A stretch of DNA of 64,000 nt from Dirofilaria immitis (GCA_024305405.1 JAKNDB010000054.1:186001-250000), one strand, 5' to 3'; shown: positions 1 through 12,151, counted from the stretch's first letter. Notes: generated from the letters alone by a model not told the origin. Numbers and translations are program-made.

Positions 1-1
1 C

Positions 2-1148
2 GTAAAAATTAGCGATTTCGGTATGTCTGATGATCGACTTATAGTACAAGACGAAAAATTGGAAAAGGTAATGAATTATCTTCGTGTACTCTATATGACA
101 TATTTCTGAGCTTACGTCGATAATTCATTGACTATTGGTAGGAAAAATTCTAAAAAAGCCTTCTAAGTAAATCTTATTAGGATAAATACAAGAATAACTG
201 AATAAGAAAAGAATAAAGCAATATGAATTATTAAAAACCTGAATAGGCGCATAAATAACAATGAGTAGAATCTTTCACGAAAGAAGGAACAGAATCTTTC
301 ACGTCAAAAGGATACATTAATCTCAAATATCTCTTTTTCCTGCTTTTTGATTGAAAAAAGTAAATCGACGAATTGATTTGGATTGACATTTTTTATCCGA
401 AGCCTCCACCTTCGTCAAGGATCACATATTTAGATCGAATTTCAATCACAAAAGTAGGAAAATAGATATAATTAATGAGAAGATTGTATTATCTTATTCA
501 GAAGACATTCATTGATATTTCGTAACCCGTAGCTTAAAATGAATCATGTATAAGGTCAAAATAAGATAGTACTACATATAGCCAATGTATGCATTAGACA
601 GAAAAACTTCGTTTATGCTATTATAATATCATTGTCCAAAAGAACAACTGAAATAATTTTATGAATCGATAATTTGATAAATAATCAATGACTTTAAAAT
701 TACATTACTAAAATGAATTTTAATAGAAAAAAAAACAAAAGATGAATTAGAGGAATGAATGCAGGTACCAGTAAAATGGTTGGCACCAGAAACGATGCAA
801 CAAAAAGTTTATTCGAACAAAACTGATATTTGGTCATACGGTGTACTCGTCTGGGAAATTTATTCTGATGGTTCGGAGCCTTATCCAGGATTGACTAATA
901 TTCAAACACGTGCAAAAATTGTCGTACAAAATTATCGAATGGAAATACCAAAGGTTTTTTCTACTTTTTGTACTGATATATTTCATCCAAATTACTATTC
1001 GATTATTTCTCACATTTCATAATTGTGCATGTTACAGGAAATACCATCTGGAGTGGCCAAAATAATCCAACAATGCTGGGCTAAAAATCCTGATGAGCGA
1101 CCGGATTTTAGTAAAATATTCAAAATTCTTAAAACTATAAAAGTTTGA
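2..1148 (+). CDS. Fer/Fes-like (SPE-8/KIN group) non-receptor tyrosine kinase, C-terminal part
   Basis: This is the 3' end of a cytoplasmic protein tyrosine kinase; the gene starts before the window. Three exons are seen: 2-67, 765-953 and 1038-1148 (TGA), all joined in phase 0 by GT..AG introns. Exon 1 carries the DFG motif as KISDFGMSDD and the activation-loop start. Exon 2 opens with VPVKWLAPE, the tyrosine-kinase P+1/APE signature, then DIWSYGVLVWEIYSDG and EPYPGL of the C lobe. Exon 3 has the closing CW..NPDERPDF motif. The protein stops about ten residues after the kinase domain with no tail, as is usual for the SH2-kinase families greatly expanded in nematodes (Fer-like, KIN, SPE-8). 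The wording of the P+1 loop favours the Fer/Fes group; the SH2 domain is outside the window. A possible poly(A) signal AATAAA lies at 1201-1206. Confidence 0.85.
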
Positions 1149-2080
1149 TTGGTACATGTGATACAGGGAAGCAAAAGCATTACCAAAGCTATTTCTCATC
1201 AATAAACATTTTCATACTATTTGCAGCCACTTAAAAATACATTTTCAAGTATACATACAATTAATATTCAAAATTATCGTAACCTAAATGATATCATTAC
1301 CGTAACTGTATTACCGTAATCAACTCTACAAATATGCGTAAATTACTTTTCATAAACATATGCAAAGTAGCACGAAATGCTTTAAATTAGTATAACATGT
1401 TCGTATACATCATTTTAGCATTTTCACGTCAATCTGAAAGGTTGATCTTTGTAAAATGTATTGAAATTACAGAGTTACATTTGGTAGATAGAAAAAAACT
1501 TCTTAAAAACTTCTTTTTAATACAGGAAATGATGAGATGTAACACCATGTATGTAGTGTGATATGATATGAGATAACTTGCCCTCTTTTTCATCTTCTCT
1601 TTATCATTATAATTCATTTTTTGATAAGACTTATTCATGAATTAGAAATATTTTTATTTCCAGCATATTACTATAAACAGTTGTCCTGCAGATTGCTCTT
1701 TATCAATAAAATGTGAGAGTCAGTAAAAAATTTTCAAGTTTATTTCCTAATTTTTACAAATTTTTAAAATTATGAAATTCTTTTTTTAGTTACTGATAAA
1801 TTCAATAATTTGCATAAGTAAATCACGTCAATTTCCATAATTCTTAGCCATCTGGCGAATTAAATTTGCAAGGCGTAATAAATTTTAGAACTTTTTATAA
1901 TGAAATTTTTTAACTCTCTTTAATTTTATTGATGTTAATTTAGCATTTTGAAGAGACTTTTAATTTTAAAACTTTTCAAAAACTGAATTTGAAATCATGC
2001 TCTTTTCTACAGGTTTTTTTATAACTTCGATTTTCAATTTTTAAAAATTATATCGACAAAATTAGATTGCAGGAGAATAA
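1149..2080. other. Intergenic region, kinase to collagen
   Basis: AT-rich stretch holding the 3' UTR of the kinase (AATAAA at 1201) and then no supported gene. Short open frames here have no splice context or codon bias that I can support. Confidence 0.5.
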
Positions 2081-3477
2081 ATGATGCGAAAAAACTACCG
2101 TACTTATTATAGCAGCTTTCTTAATGGCTATTATGGTAATGATAAAAATTTATTTCATGAATAATTTATATTTTCATTGATTAATTAAATTTGATATTAA
2201 TTGGAATTTCAGCGATAGCTAATTTACTTCAATTTTACAGGTTAATATTCCTACTTCAGCAGCAAGTATGCATTGTTTTTAATTAAATTTGTTGAATAAA
2301 AATATTTAGAAAAATTTTTTTGAGCAATATTATATAAATGAGATGATTTTAAATTTCTCGCTGCTATCAATTCGTTTTTTCTAAGCTTTTATTTTAAACT
2401 TTTATTTTTATGATAGCAACTCTAAAATATCTATCTGCTAATGAAGAAGTTTTGAGGAAGAGATATAAAGTCTTAAGTGATAAAGTACGAAATTTAATGA
2501 AAATGTTTTCATCTGTAATAAAAATTAATTGATTACTTTGATAAGTTATATTATTACTGATAGATATCATTACTGATGGGTACACTATCATTTCATTTAA
2601 CATTATCTCCATTTCATCATACTTATCACTTTATCACTGAAAATTCGTGCTTTGTCTTTTCCTCAAAACGTTTGAAATAAAAGCTTAGGAAATTCATTCC
2701 GTTAAAAATTAATCATTTATGATAAATTCTGGCTTGAATTTCAATGCTTATTTTATTGTTAGCATAAATTCTAATAATTGATAAGTGGAAAATTTCGAAC
2801 CTAAAATCGAACCTGAAATTATCAAAGATTATAGTAGAAAGCAGAAAATAAATCAAAGATATTGTAGCTTCTACCAGTGAAGTGGTAATAGAAACCACAG
2901 AGCAAATCGAAGAATCTGTAACTTCGACCATTGCAAACGCAGATCAAATTAATCAGTATAATGATACGGATAATATACCAGAAGAATTCATTGGCGATGA
3001 TGGTGATATTGGACCACCAGGATCACCTGGACCCCGAGGACCTCGTGGACCTAGGGGCGATCCTGGTCCACCTGGAAAACGAGGACCTAGGGAGATCGCG
3101 GTCCTCCCGGTGATCGCTCCATATCATTATCATACGGTATACTTTATGCTATTTATATTTTCTAAAAAGAAAAAAATAGTCAATTTTGCTTTCAAAAAAA
3201 AAAAAGAAAATCCGTTCAAAGGCTATTTAATCGTATTCAGAAAGATCATAAAAACAAAACAAGCAGAGCAATTGAATTGAATTGAATTGTATGGAATTGA
3301 ATTGAATTGAATGGAATGGAACTGAATTGAATTGAAATGAATTGAACGTGAATAGTTTTAAGATCATGGCAATGTTATCAAATAATTTTGTAAAATTTCA
3401 ATTTTTCAGGTATATTGGTACCGCTAACATCACTTTTCAATGTCATTTATTTCGATGTTGCATTTCCATACATGTGA
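2081..3477 (+). CDS. Small secreted collagen-like protein with 13 Gly-X-Y triplets, frame broken twice
   Basis: Proposed exons are 2081-2135, 2241-2265, 2417-2476, 2868 (or 2859)-3136 and 3410-3477 (TGA); splice phases agree if two single-base deletions are allowed. The N-terminus reads MMRK(K)TTVLIIAAF..., a signal peptide or signal anchor ending near an AxA-type site, but only if the A run at 2089-2094 lacks one base. A charged, helix-like segment (exon 3) and an acidic Thr/Glu-rich segment follow. Then come 13 Gly-X-Y triplets, rich in GPR and GPP, starting near 2999. After GKRGPR the run GGG at 3090-3092 is one base short; with GGGG the frame continues as GDRGPPGDR into exon 5 and a hydrophobic C-terminus. 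Nematode cuticle collagens are usually longer and have two or more Gly-X-Y blocks, so this is an atypical mini-collagen. It is either a working gene with sequence errors or a recent pseudogene. Exons 2 and 3 are the weakest part of the model. Confidence 0.55.
2381..2688. repeat. Imperfect inverted repeat around a collagen exon
   Basis: The left arm begins with CTAAGCTTTTATTTTAAAC at 2381-2399, and its reverse complement with one change ends at 2688. Further matching blocks (GTTTTGAGGAA and AGTGATAAAGT) occur in the same order in both arms, interrupted by differences. The left arm contains the proposed third exon of the collagen gene. It could be an inverted partial duplication or a decayed foldback element. 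Confidence 0.5.
3271..3346. repeat. (TTGAA)n microsatellite
   Basis: About 15 degenerate copies of the pentamer TTGAA/GAATT with interspersed ATGGA variants, in the intron between the last two collagen exons. Confidence 0.9.
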
Positions 3478-5586
3478 TCACGTTGAAATATTCATTAATC
3501 TAAAATCATTTGATTACTTATTAATTTTAAAATTATCAATTTTAATTTCCGATTTTAAACGTGTTGAACATAAAATGTATTTTATTCTTGTTGCGTCATC
3601 TTTTCTCGTAATATTTCCAATATGAAATAAAAATTAATGATAAAGAAGATAATACATATCTGATGCTGATAATACAAAGGAATTATTGAAAAGAAATGAG
3701 CGAACGATTTTTGGAATCTAATTTCGAGATTCTGAAAATTGTCAAAAATTCCAAGATTTTGAACATTTTTTCAGATTCCGAAAAAAAATTTGTTTGATAA
3801 CATAAAATAATTATTGAAGTGAAATGAGTAAACGATTTTTCAGAAAATTTAAAAAATTCCTAGATTCCGAAAAAAAATTATCTTTAATTGTTGGCAGAGC
3901 TTAGCAAACTTTTAAAAACCTTCTGACATGTCTGTCATAGTGTATGCGAATTTTTTTGAATATCACAGGTGTTGTTCAGTTCATTTTTCCTTTTATAACG
4001 TTGATTTACAATATTAAACAAATTAGAATTGTTTAACGGAAAACACGTACGTAAAAACACGTAACTATAGATAATACAAAAAGAATTTACAATTACAATA
4101 CTATATTTTAATTGTATTCATTTTTACTGAATTATTTGATTCTATAACTATTATTTATTTGATAATTATTTGAAATCATTACATATTGATTGATTTTTCA
4201 AATTATCGATTAATTCATAAAATATTAAAATTATAGAAAATGTAAAAATAATTTATAAAAAAATTATTTTAGATCGATGAAAAAAGTTGAATGACTTTTG
4301 ATTATATCATAATTATTTACAAACATTTTTTTTTTTTTATCAACAATCATTTCTTTACAATTATGTTATTTTTCCTTTAATGATTATTCTTTATCATTTT
4401 TTAATATTTATTTAGAAAAAGTTTTGAATTATTTTGCAAAATTATATTTTATGTTGGAAAAATAAGCCAAAAAATAATGAACGTATTAATCGCTATACTT
4501 ATAGAAATTGAGAAATGATAGAGCTTAAATTGATAAATTTAGAAACGAGTTTTATCAAAAATTCTAAGATAAATAAATCACAGATGATCAATTTAGTTTA
4601 TTGATAAGATAGCAAAATTATCATGAATGAATAAAAAATTGGAAAATTTTCAAATACTTGAACATATAAATGAATATTTATTATACTATGCAACTTATAA
4701 CATTGTTATCATAACTTTTTATTTATGAATTTATGCTATTTCTGCATGGATAACATTTATTTGTGTACTAAAATACAAATAGAGTTTTATTTATTTGTGT
4801 ACTCATATATGAATAATATTTATTTATGTATTTAAGTACAGGTAATTCTTATTTATTTATGTATTTATATATAAAACTATTTATTTCAAATAACAGTGTT
4901 AATTTGTATATTTATATGAATGATATTTATTTATGTACTTAATTATGATAATATTAATTTATATATTGATTTGTTTATTTATGTACAAAATATTTATTTA
5001 TGTTTTCATTTCACGTATATTAATTATAGATAATATTATGAATAATATTTATTCAATTCTTTATAGATATAATATTTCATAACAAAAAATCAGAAAAAAA
5101 AGAATAACAGATGAAATGAGTGATAAAATATCAATACTGATATGATAAAATTATTAAAATTTCTGTTTTCTTTAGCTATTATTAAAATTCATTTCTTCTA
5201 ATTGCTGAAATTATTTTTTCAAAATACATTTGCATAATTGTTTGGAATATTTTGAAAAATCAATAATAAACGGATAAATTATTAATCTCTAAATGTATGC
5301 ATGATATATTTTAGAATGATATTATCTATTATCAGAGTAGCATTAAATATTTCACTCTCTGAGGATTCGTTAAAACATTTTGATGAAAATTTTTCTAATC
5401 TATTGAAATCTTTTAGAAAATTTTTTTATTTTTCCAAAGCAAAAGATATATCATTGCTTAGAGAAATTTAGAGTTATAAGATAGAAATTTTATTTAATGA
5501 TTTCATTGAATTATTATCAGTAATTGATTGATATCAGTTACAAAGATTAATGAATGAATGAGATTAATTACCTTGCAGATATTAAC
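3478..5586. other. AT-rich convergent intergenic region
   Basis: Between the two collagen-like genes. It contains a degenerate TTTA/TTATG-rich simple repeat near 4780-5060 and two similar copies of a roughly 60-bp block near 3680-3880 (GAAATGAGCGAACGATTTTT and GAAATGAGTAAACGATTTTT). A possible last exon of the minus-strand collagen lies near 5270-5335. Nothing else was recognised. Confidence 0.45.
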
Positions 5587-6226
5587 CTTTTGGACCTCGA
5601 GGTCCTTTTTCACCGGTTTTTCCCATTTCTCCACGAGGACCTTTAGGTCCAACAGCACCTGGCTTACCTCTTGGTCCAGGATCACCTCGTGGACCTTTAG
5701 GACCTTTAATATATTTAACGGCATATGAAACCTAGAAATTAAACAAATTCTTTTTCATAGTTTCATACACACAATATATATATATATGCATAGAAAGAGT
5801 GAGGGCAAGAGATAAAATCATTGGGAAGTTTAATATTTATCGAAATAAATTAAAAACTTATGTGAACTTAAGTTTGGTGTTAAAATGGTGATAAGTTGTA
5901 AAATTGCTTGATAATCAATTTTTAACTTTATCCAAGCAAAAAAAAATAATTATATTTATTTAGATATGAGGGAAATTATAGCCTGAGAAAAGCGAACGGA
6001 AATCTTTTCAATTTATTTGAAACACTAATTAAATCATTGTTCCAGCTGTCTAATTTAATTTAGTTAGAATTTCAATGATGATTTCATCAATATATTTATC
6101 CTGGATAATTTTATAGAAATTGTTTTAGGACAATTTTAGGTTATTTTTAATAGCAAAAGAATTTTTTTATTAGACTTACGACAAGTAGAGAAATAAATAA
6201 AAACATATAACTGCTAGATTTTTCAT
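5587..6226 (-). CDS. Second small collagen-like gene (partial model)
   Basis: The certain part is a minus-strand exon, 5731 down to 5587, opening after a CTAG acceptor and reading VSYAVKYIK followed by 13 Gly-X-Y triplets ([15 protein letters not shown]...). It ends either at a GT donor in phase 1 or, if read through, at TAA two codons later. A good start exon lies upstream at 6226-6180: [15 protein letters not shown], a signal-peptide-like stretch with a GTAAGT donor in phase 2. Its phase does not join the Gly-X-Y exon directly, so a small exon between them is missing from the model or a base is wrong. A possible C-terminal exon (ESEIFNAT...) lies near 5335-5270 after a TCCTCAG acceptor. The 13-triplet layout matches the plus-strand gene at 2081-3477, suggesting related small matrix proteins. 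Confidence 0.45.
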
Positions 6227-9200
6227 TCGCTTTTTTTTCGCTGAAATTAAAATATTTTAAATGAAAAATTATAATCAAATAATATATTTAATTGAAATAT
6301 CGGAATTAATAATAGAATTAAAAATTTTTATTAATTAAATAATATATAATATAAATTATAATTAAAATGATAAAAAAGAAATGAAAGTTAAATAATATTT
6401 ATAGCAATTTTTTAATTCTCGAAAAAAATCATAATCCTAAAATATTTGATAAATTATAATTTAATTATTATGCTTCAAGCAAACATATTTAAATATAGCA
6501 CCGTGAAAATAATAAATAAAATTTTAAATGAGAAAGAATTAGCCTTTCAACTTAGCAACTACTTAAAATTCAAAAGCATTCGAATAAATCATTCTCGAAT
6601 TGCATATTGCATATTTATATGCATCGAACATTTTGCATATTTTATATTCAAATATATTTTGAAATTGAACAGATGGAAAAAATTTCCCATTTGTTAAAAA
6701 TTATTTATTAATCAATCCAACTATCATTTTTTTATTTGCTTTTTTGAAGCATTCGCTGATTGAAAATCTCTTCTCTCAAATAATTCATTTCATTTTTTTC
6801 CATTCAAATTGTTTCATTATTCATGTATTTACTGATTGATATCATATCATTATTATCATTTGAAATACAAGGAAAATCAAGTTTCACTTCATATTTTATC
6901 CATTTCAGCATTCTCGAATACTATTATTATTTCATTTGTCGTATTACTTGACATTTCATAGACGAGACGAAACATTTTATCAATAGAATTGTAGAGGAAC
7001 TTAAATTGCAAAAGTCAAACGGATTTAATTTAATCGAAATTCAATTATTTGATTATTTCGCAATTTTCACATTAATATTGATACTTTCATGATACTTTTA
7101 TTGATATTGGTAGTTGATACTTGATACTGAATTATAGCAAATTGTTAGCCATTTAAAACTTAAAATTTAGCAATGAAAATAATACATAAATTTAATGTCA
7201 TTTAAATTATTAAACATATATGATGCTTGAAAACATCGTCATCACCATCATCATCATCGTCATCACTCAACATCATCATCAAGATGATGATCATCAGAAT
7301 CCGTTACATTGTCGTCTTTCCCTCGATGCATTTATATTAGAATGCGATGATTATTGAATGTTGCCGTGGGCAACGACGATGATATAAGAGACAAATTTAT
7401 CAGAAAAAAGATTTTTATTTTCGATAATTATCGCATCAGTCCCTTTTAACTCATTCGTTGTCGCTTCAATATTTCATCCAACGAAAATTTTTTTTTTTTG
7501 ATTCATTTTTAGCAGATAGCAGAAACTTTTTTTTTAGCTGCGATATAATGGAGCAAATGTTAATGATTGATTGATTAATGATTGATCTTTTTCTTTTCAT
7601 CAAATATTTCTTTATCCTTTATAACCGATTTCGATTATACGAAAATTGATTAATGTTAATGATTGATTGATACTATTTTCTTTAGTTTTTCCTTCGAATA
7701 TTTCTGTATCCGTTGCAAACGATTCCGATTATACGAAAATTGATCATCGATTGGTACCGTTCGCAAACTCAAGTATTTCGATTGATGAAAAATCGCAAAC
7801 TTTTCGCTACAATACAGATCAATATATTGATGGAAATAAGATGAAATGATAGTCACAAAAAAAAGGAAATATTTCGAAGAAGCAAAGCTTCAAATAAATT
7901 AAATTATATTTTGAGGGAAAACATTAAAACACATCCTAAATCAATTATGCTTATGATATTTTGAATTTATCAGTTTTAATCAAGAATGCATTTTCATTAT
8001 AAATTTATATATCATATAGTAGAACATAAATGAAATATGCAACGATTTCACTTTGTTAGAATATTCTTTAAAATTATTTCTATGATTATTTATAATTCAA
8101 TAAATGATTTGATTATAATTTTGATCAATAAAAGACGAGAAATTTCATTTCTTCATTAAATTATGTTAAAATTTTTCTTCGTAATTAATGAAAGTTTTTT
8201 ATTATCAGTAATAATTTATACTACAATTTTACAGATGTTAATGGAATTAATTTTTAATAAGTCGAGAAAAAAAAGAAGACGAGAATAGGAACAATAATAA
8301 TTTGCAATTCATTAAAGAAAAAAATAAATAAAAAAATGAGGAATTTTACAACATTTTGTAAAATTCGTCTCGAACTTCTTTTTTCGTTTTTGCATCGTTT
8401 TTCGAATTTGCAAGAATTGTTCAACATTCTTTTATAATATTATCTTTTCCTATTTCTTCGCAAATTGAATTGCAATTATTGAAGGAATTCTTGCTCATAT
8501 GGAATTTTTTTTCTCCAATTTTTGTTCCAATTTGCTTTTCTTACTTTTTTTTAAATTTGAATAAATATTATTATTTTTAGAATTATTTATCTTATCATTA
8601 AAATTGATCAAATATGACCTGATGGTCATCTTTGACTTCTTAGGTCTATTTCAATCATAAATTTTCTAATAATGGCAAAATCCATTTCATAAAAAAGTAA
8701 AAAATTTTAGGAATATTTCCGAAAAATGACCTTTTCAAGTTCATTATAATGATAAACTTTATAGCTTGAATTTGAATCATAAATCTTCTAACCTGTAAAT
8801 AACACCCATTAAACTTTTTAATAATGGCAAAATCCATTTCATAAAAAAGTAAAAAATTTTAGGAATATTTTCGAAAAATGATCTTTTTCCTTTTCGTTTT
8901 CTTAAAAAAAATGATTTCCATAATTTCAGAAATTCTGATTGAGTCTTTTAGACTTATTTCTTTGCTGTAATATTTTAAGATTAATTTTTTTTATTAACAT
9001 GATGATTATCATTTGATAAATAACAGTAATTAAAACTCATTGTATAATTTCTCAATTTTCATAACTTTTAATTTACATTCCAAAGCTTTTCCAAGTTATT
9101 TTTATATCCATAGTAACGCTTATAACACTTTGGCAAAAATCATTAAAAAATGAAGCCTTTTGAACTATTAAGTTCAAAATATTTACAGCATAAAATAATG

Positions 9201-9327
9201 GAGGCGAACATTTTATTCTAAATTTCAATTCTCTATTCTTTTATTTTTTTTTCTAAGAATTTTATTAATTTCAATTTTTTCTAAATATTATATTAACTAA
9301 GACTTTTCGTGTTTAGTATTATCGAGA
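6227..9327. other. AT-rich region, no firm gene
   Basis: Mostly non-coding. A CAT/GAT-rich stretch lies at 7230-7290. An imperfect tandem duplication of about 75 bp lies near 7585-7745 (shared core GATTATACGAAAATTGAT). A direct repeat of about 65 bp has copies near 8670 and 8822, 152 bp apart. The only coding-like segment is 7686-7849 (see separate entry). Confidence 0.45.
7686..7849 (+). CDS. Possible terminal exon of an unrecognised gene
   Basis: Starts after a TTCTTTAG acceptor and stays open to TGA. It reads FPSNISVSVANDSDYTK... with mixed, coding-like codons and a polar, Ser/Asp-rich composition. The 5' half is a diverged copy of the 75 bp just upstream, and that copy is not open. No start codon, upstream exon or family was recognised, so it may be chance. 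Confidence 0.2.
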
Positions 9328-9853
9328 ATATTGAATAATACAACGATATTAATATAAATATTGATATATTATAGGGTATTGAATAATACAACGATATTAA
9401 TATAAATATTGATATATTATAGGATATTGAATAATACAACGATATTAATATAAATATTGATATATTATAGGATATTGAATAATACAACGATATTAATATA
9501 AATATTGATATATTATAGGATATTGAATAATACAACGATATTAATATAAATATTGATATATTATAGGATATTGAATAATACAACGATATTAATATAAATA
9601 TTGATATATTATAGGATATTGAATAATATAACGATATTAATATAAATATTGATATATTATAGGGTATTGAATAATACAACGATATTAATATAAATATTGA
9701 TATATTATAGGATATTGAATAATACAACGATATTAATATAAATATTGATATATTATAGGATATTAAATAATACAACGATATTAATATAAATATTGATATA
9801 TTATAGGATATTGAATAATACAACGATATTAATATAAATATTGAGATATTATA
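9328..9853. repeat. 48-bp minisatellite, 11 copies
   Basis: Eleven nearly identical 48-bp units; the marker GAATAATACAACG recurs exactly every 48 bp from 9333 to 9813. Because 48 is divisible by 3 and the unit lacks stops in one minus-strand frame, a 176-codon minus ORF with a 16-residue repeat (SYNISIFILISLYY..) appears. The strong AT bias, lack of splice or start context and near-identity of units argue for non-coding satellite DNA. Confidence 0.95.
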
Positions 9854-10026
9854 ACGAAATTCAATTTAGATCAGCCAATATGTAATTTGCTTATTTCACA
9901 AAAAAATAATAATATACAAAAATAAATCTTAAATTGCAACATTTAGTACTGATAATATAAATTCGCTGACACAGGCTCATTAAATGATAATGATAAATAA
10001 TTAATAGAGCAAACCAGTCTATTATT

Positions 10027-10082
10027 ATTTCAGAAGTTAGATATGCTGTTTCGTCAAGCAATATCAATTAGGCTTCTGAAAT
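10027..10082 (+). other. miRNA-like hairpin
   Basis: A 10-bp perfect outer stem (ATTTCAGAAG/CTTCTGAAAT), an asymmetric internal loop, an 8-bp inner stem with one bulge (GATATGCT/AGCAATATC) and a loop of about 8 nt. The shape is compatible with a short miRNA precursor, but there is no evidence of expression and AT-rich DNA often folds this way. Confidence 0.2.
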
Positions 10083-10544
10083 ATATTAATGCTTGACTAA
10101 TTGTCGTCCTTTTCATCAAACATTTAAGAAGTAAGAATAGAATAATTTCGATAGAAGGTCAAAGAATGATTGGAAAGTTTATAAAAAAATAATTTTCAGA
10201 TTATCACAAAAGCATATTGATAAGAGATAATGAATTGCTAAGGCTTTTTAAAGAGATTTTTGATTAAAATAAAATATTTAGAAATTAAATTAATTGACAT
10301 CTTAAATTGTAACACTACGATATATTATATCATAAAATGCCATTGTTTAGTAAGATGATTCATTACATAACAAAGAGATTTCTATAATTATCAATTTATC
10401 ACTTCTATGAATCATTCATAATTCTCGTCAATATGATAAAATTCATTTGATACCTGAAAGACTATACGTTACAATAAGCGCAAACATAGAATTATTGAAT
10501 TTATTAGTTGTATGAATCACAGTTGTTGTACAAAAAGAAAAAAA

Positions 10545-10827
10545 TCAATATGACGCAGTTCGTTTATACGTGAAAAGAGAACAGAATAATATGCAAAAGG
10601 GTCAATATGACGTAGTTCGTTTATGCGTGAAAAAGAATAGAATTGTACACAAAAAAAGTTAGTATGACAGAGTTCGTTTACACATAAAGAGAGAATAGAA
10701 TTATACGCAAAAAAAGTCAATACATAAAGAGAGAATAGAATTATACGCAAAAGAAGTCAATACATAAAGAAAGAATAGAATTATACACAAAAAAGTCAAT
10801 ACATAAAGAAAGAATAGAATTATATGG
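10545..10827. repeat. Minisatellite with long (57-bp) and short (40-bp) units
   Basis: Three units of about 57 bp contain TATGACGCAGTTCGTTTA or variants, followed by three units of about 40 bp that have lost this segment but keep ACATAAAGAGAGAATAGAATTA. The change of unit length inside one array suggests a deletion that then spread by duplication. Confidence 0.85.
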
Positions 10828-11119
10828 TAGTGATAAGTGTAAAATATGATCATTTCCGCTTATCTTTTAGCATTGTAATATTGAATGATAAGAAATGTAA
10901 AGTTCAATTTGCTCGTTGATAAATATAAATTGTTAGTATTTGAATAGCCTAATTTTTATTAGTTTCGAGGGTGTGGAACAAAAAAGAGCTCAACTCAAAG
11001 AAGCATAAATAATGCGTAATTTTTTGTTCCTTTTGCAGTTTAAATTTATCTGTTCTTTTTCGTAAATTTCATTTTAATTTTTCTTTTTTTTTTTAGATAA
11101 ATCAACTTTTATACCCCCT

Positions 11120-11120
<1 letters not shown>

Positions 11121-11155
<35 letters not shown>

Positions 11156-11222
11156 TCATTTCACCTTCCTTTTTCTCTTTTCTTTCTTTCTCTCTCTCTC
11201 CTTTTTCTCTCTTACTTCCTCC
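11121..11222. repeat. (CT)n and polypyrimidine tract
   Basis: An uninterrupted CT run at about 11124-11151 followed by CCTTTTTCTCTT-type pyrimidine-rich sequence to 11222. Confidence 0.9.
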
Positions 11223-11706
11223 TATTCCATTTAAAAGTCATCGCAAAATTGTTTCCCCTCATCTTCACTTCAATTTTATTAATTGACCTTTAACATTTTA
11301 TAAATACCATGCTACTGCTAATGTTAATTATTTAAATATTATCATTATTATTGTTATTATGATAAAATGCAATAATAAAAACAATTAATATAAGAGAAAA
11401 AGATAGAATAAGATAGGATAGAATATTTGTGATATTCGAGAAAATTCTTTACCTAAATTTAATTTAAAAAAAAATTGATTTATTGAAAACAAAAAATAAA
11501 TAAATAAATACATTTACAAACATTCATTCATTTATCATTTATCCTTTCATTAATCATGCAGTTAATAAATTAATGATCTAATTTTAATTGATCGATTGAT
11601 TAGATTTTTGTTATTGTTATGATATATTGCTGCATGGCATATCTTATCATTATTATTTATAGTTGGATAAACAGAAAAAAGAAAAAAATCAATAATAAGA
11701 AGAAAT

Positions 11707-11747
11707 TTTACTATTACTACTGCTACTATTACTACTACTACTACTAT

Positions 11748-11780
<33 letters not shown>

Positions 11781-11832
11781 CGCCTGCTACTTCTACTACT
11801 ATACTACTACTTAGTACTACTACTACTACTAC
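11707..11832. repeat. (TAC/CTA)n trinucleotide repeat
   Basis: Degenerate TAC repeats immediately upstream of the AMP deaminase 5' end. Reading frames through it give only poly-Tyr, poly-Leu or poly-Thr, so it is treated as non-coding. Confidence 0.9.
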
Positions 11833-11867
11833 TATCACCTATTACTGATCCATAATAAATGCCAGTA

Positions 11868-11872
11868 TCATT

Positions 11873-11917
<45 letters not shown>

Positions 11918-11978
11918 AGCAGCAACAACAACAACAACAGCAACAGCAACAGCAACAGCAGCAGTAGCAGCAGCAGCA
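11868..11978. repeat. (CAT)n-(CAG/CAA)n trinucleotide repeats
   Basis: CATTAT, CATCAT, CAGCAG and CAACAA blocks in succession. They lie just before the ATG at 11987 and appear to be 5' UTR or repeat DNA. A second CAA/CAG block inside the coding frame (about 12148-12240) encodes a Gln-rich tract. Confidence 0.85.
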
Positions 11979-11986
11979 CATCGAAA

Positions 11987-12151
11987 ATGTCCATTAAGTG
12001 GTTTGTTTGGCACTCCACCATCGATCAATTTTTCTCGCCTTCTTCAGCTGATACGAACATATTTCTTGTTGCAAATAATGCCGTTATTGATGATGACGAT
12101 AGTGCTACAACATGCGATCAATTCTCGACAAAGATTTTTAGTTCCAAACAA

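Larger units (their letters stand above)
9854..11700. other. Intergenic region upstream of AMP deaminase
   Basis: AT-rich, no supported gene. It holds a hairpin at 10027-10082, a second minisatellite at 10545-10827 and pyrimidine microsatellites at 11121-11222. Confidence 0.5.

Noticed and set aside
5503..5724. Minus-strand 73-codon ORF starting MPLNILK
   Set aside because: Wrong frame of the Gly-X-Y exon; the collagen frame is shifted by one.
9293..9823. 176-codon minus-strand ORF
   Set aside because: It is the translation of the 48-bp satellite; it stays open only because the unit length is divisible by three.
11619..11855. Poly-Tyr/Leu ORF
   Set aside because: It is the translation of (TAC)n repeats with no start or splice context.
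11807..12028. Minus-strand Ala/Val/Asp-repeat ORF
   Set aside because: Antisense of the CAG/CAT repeats; low complexity only.
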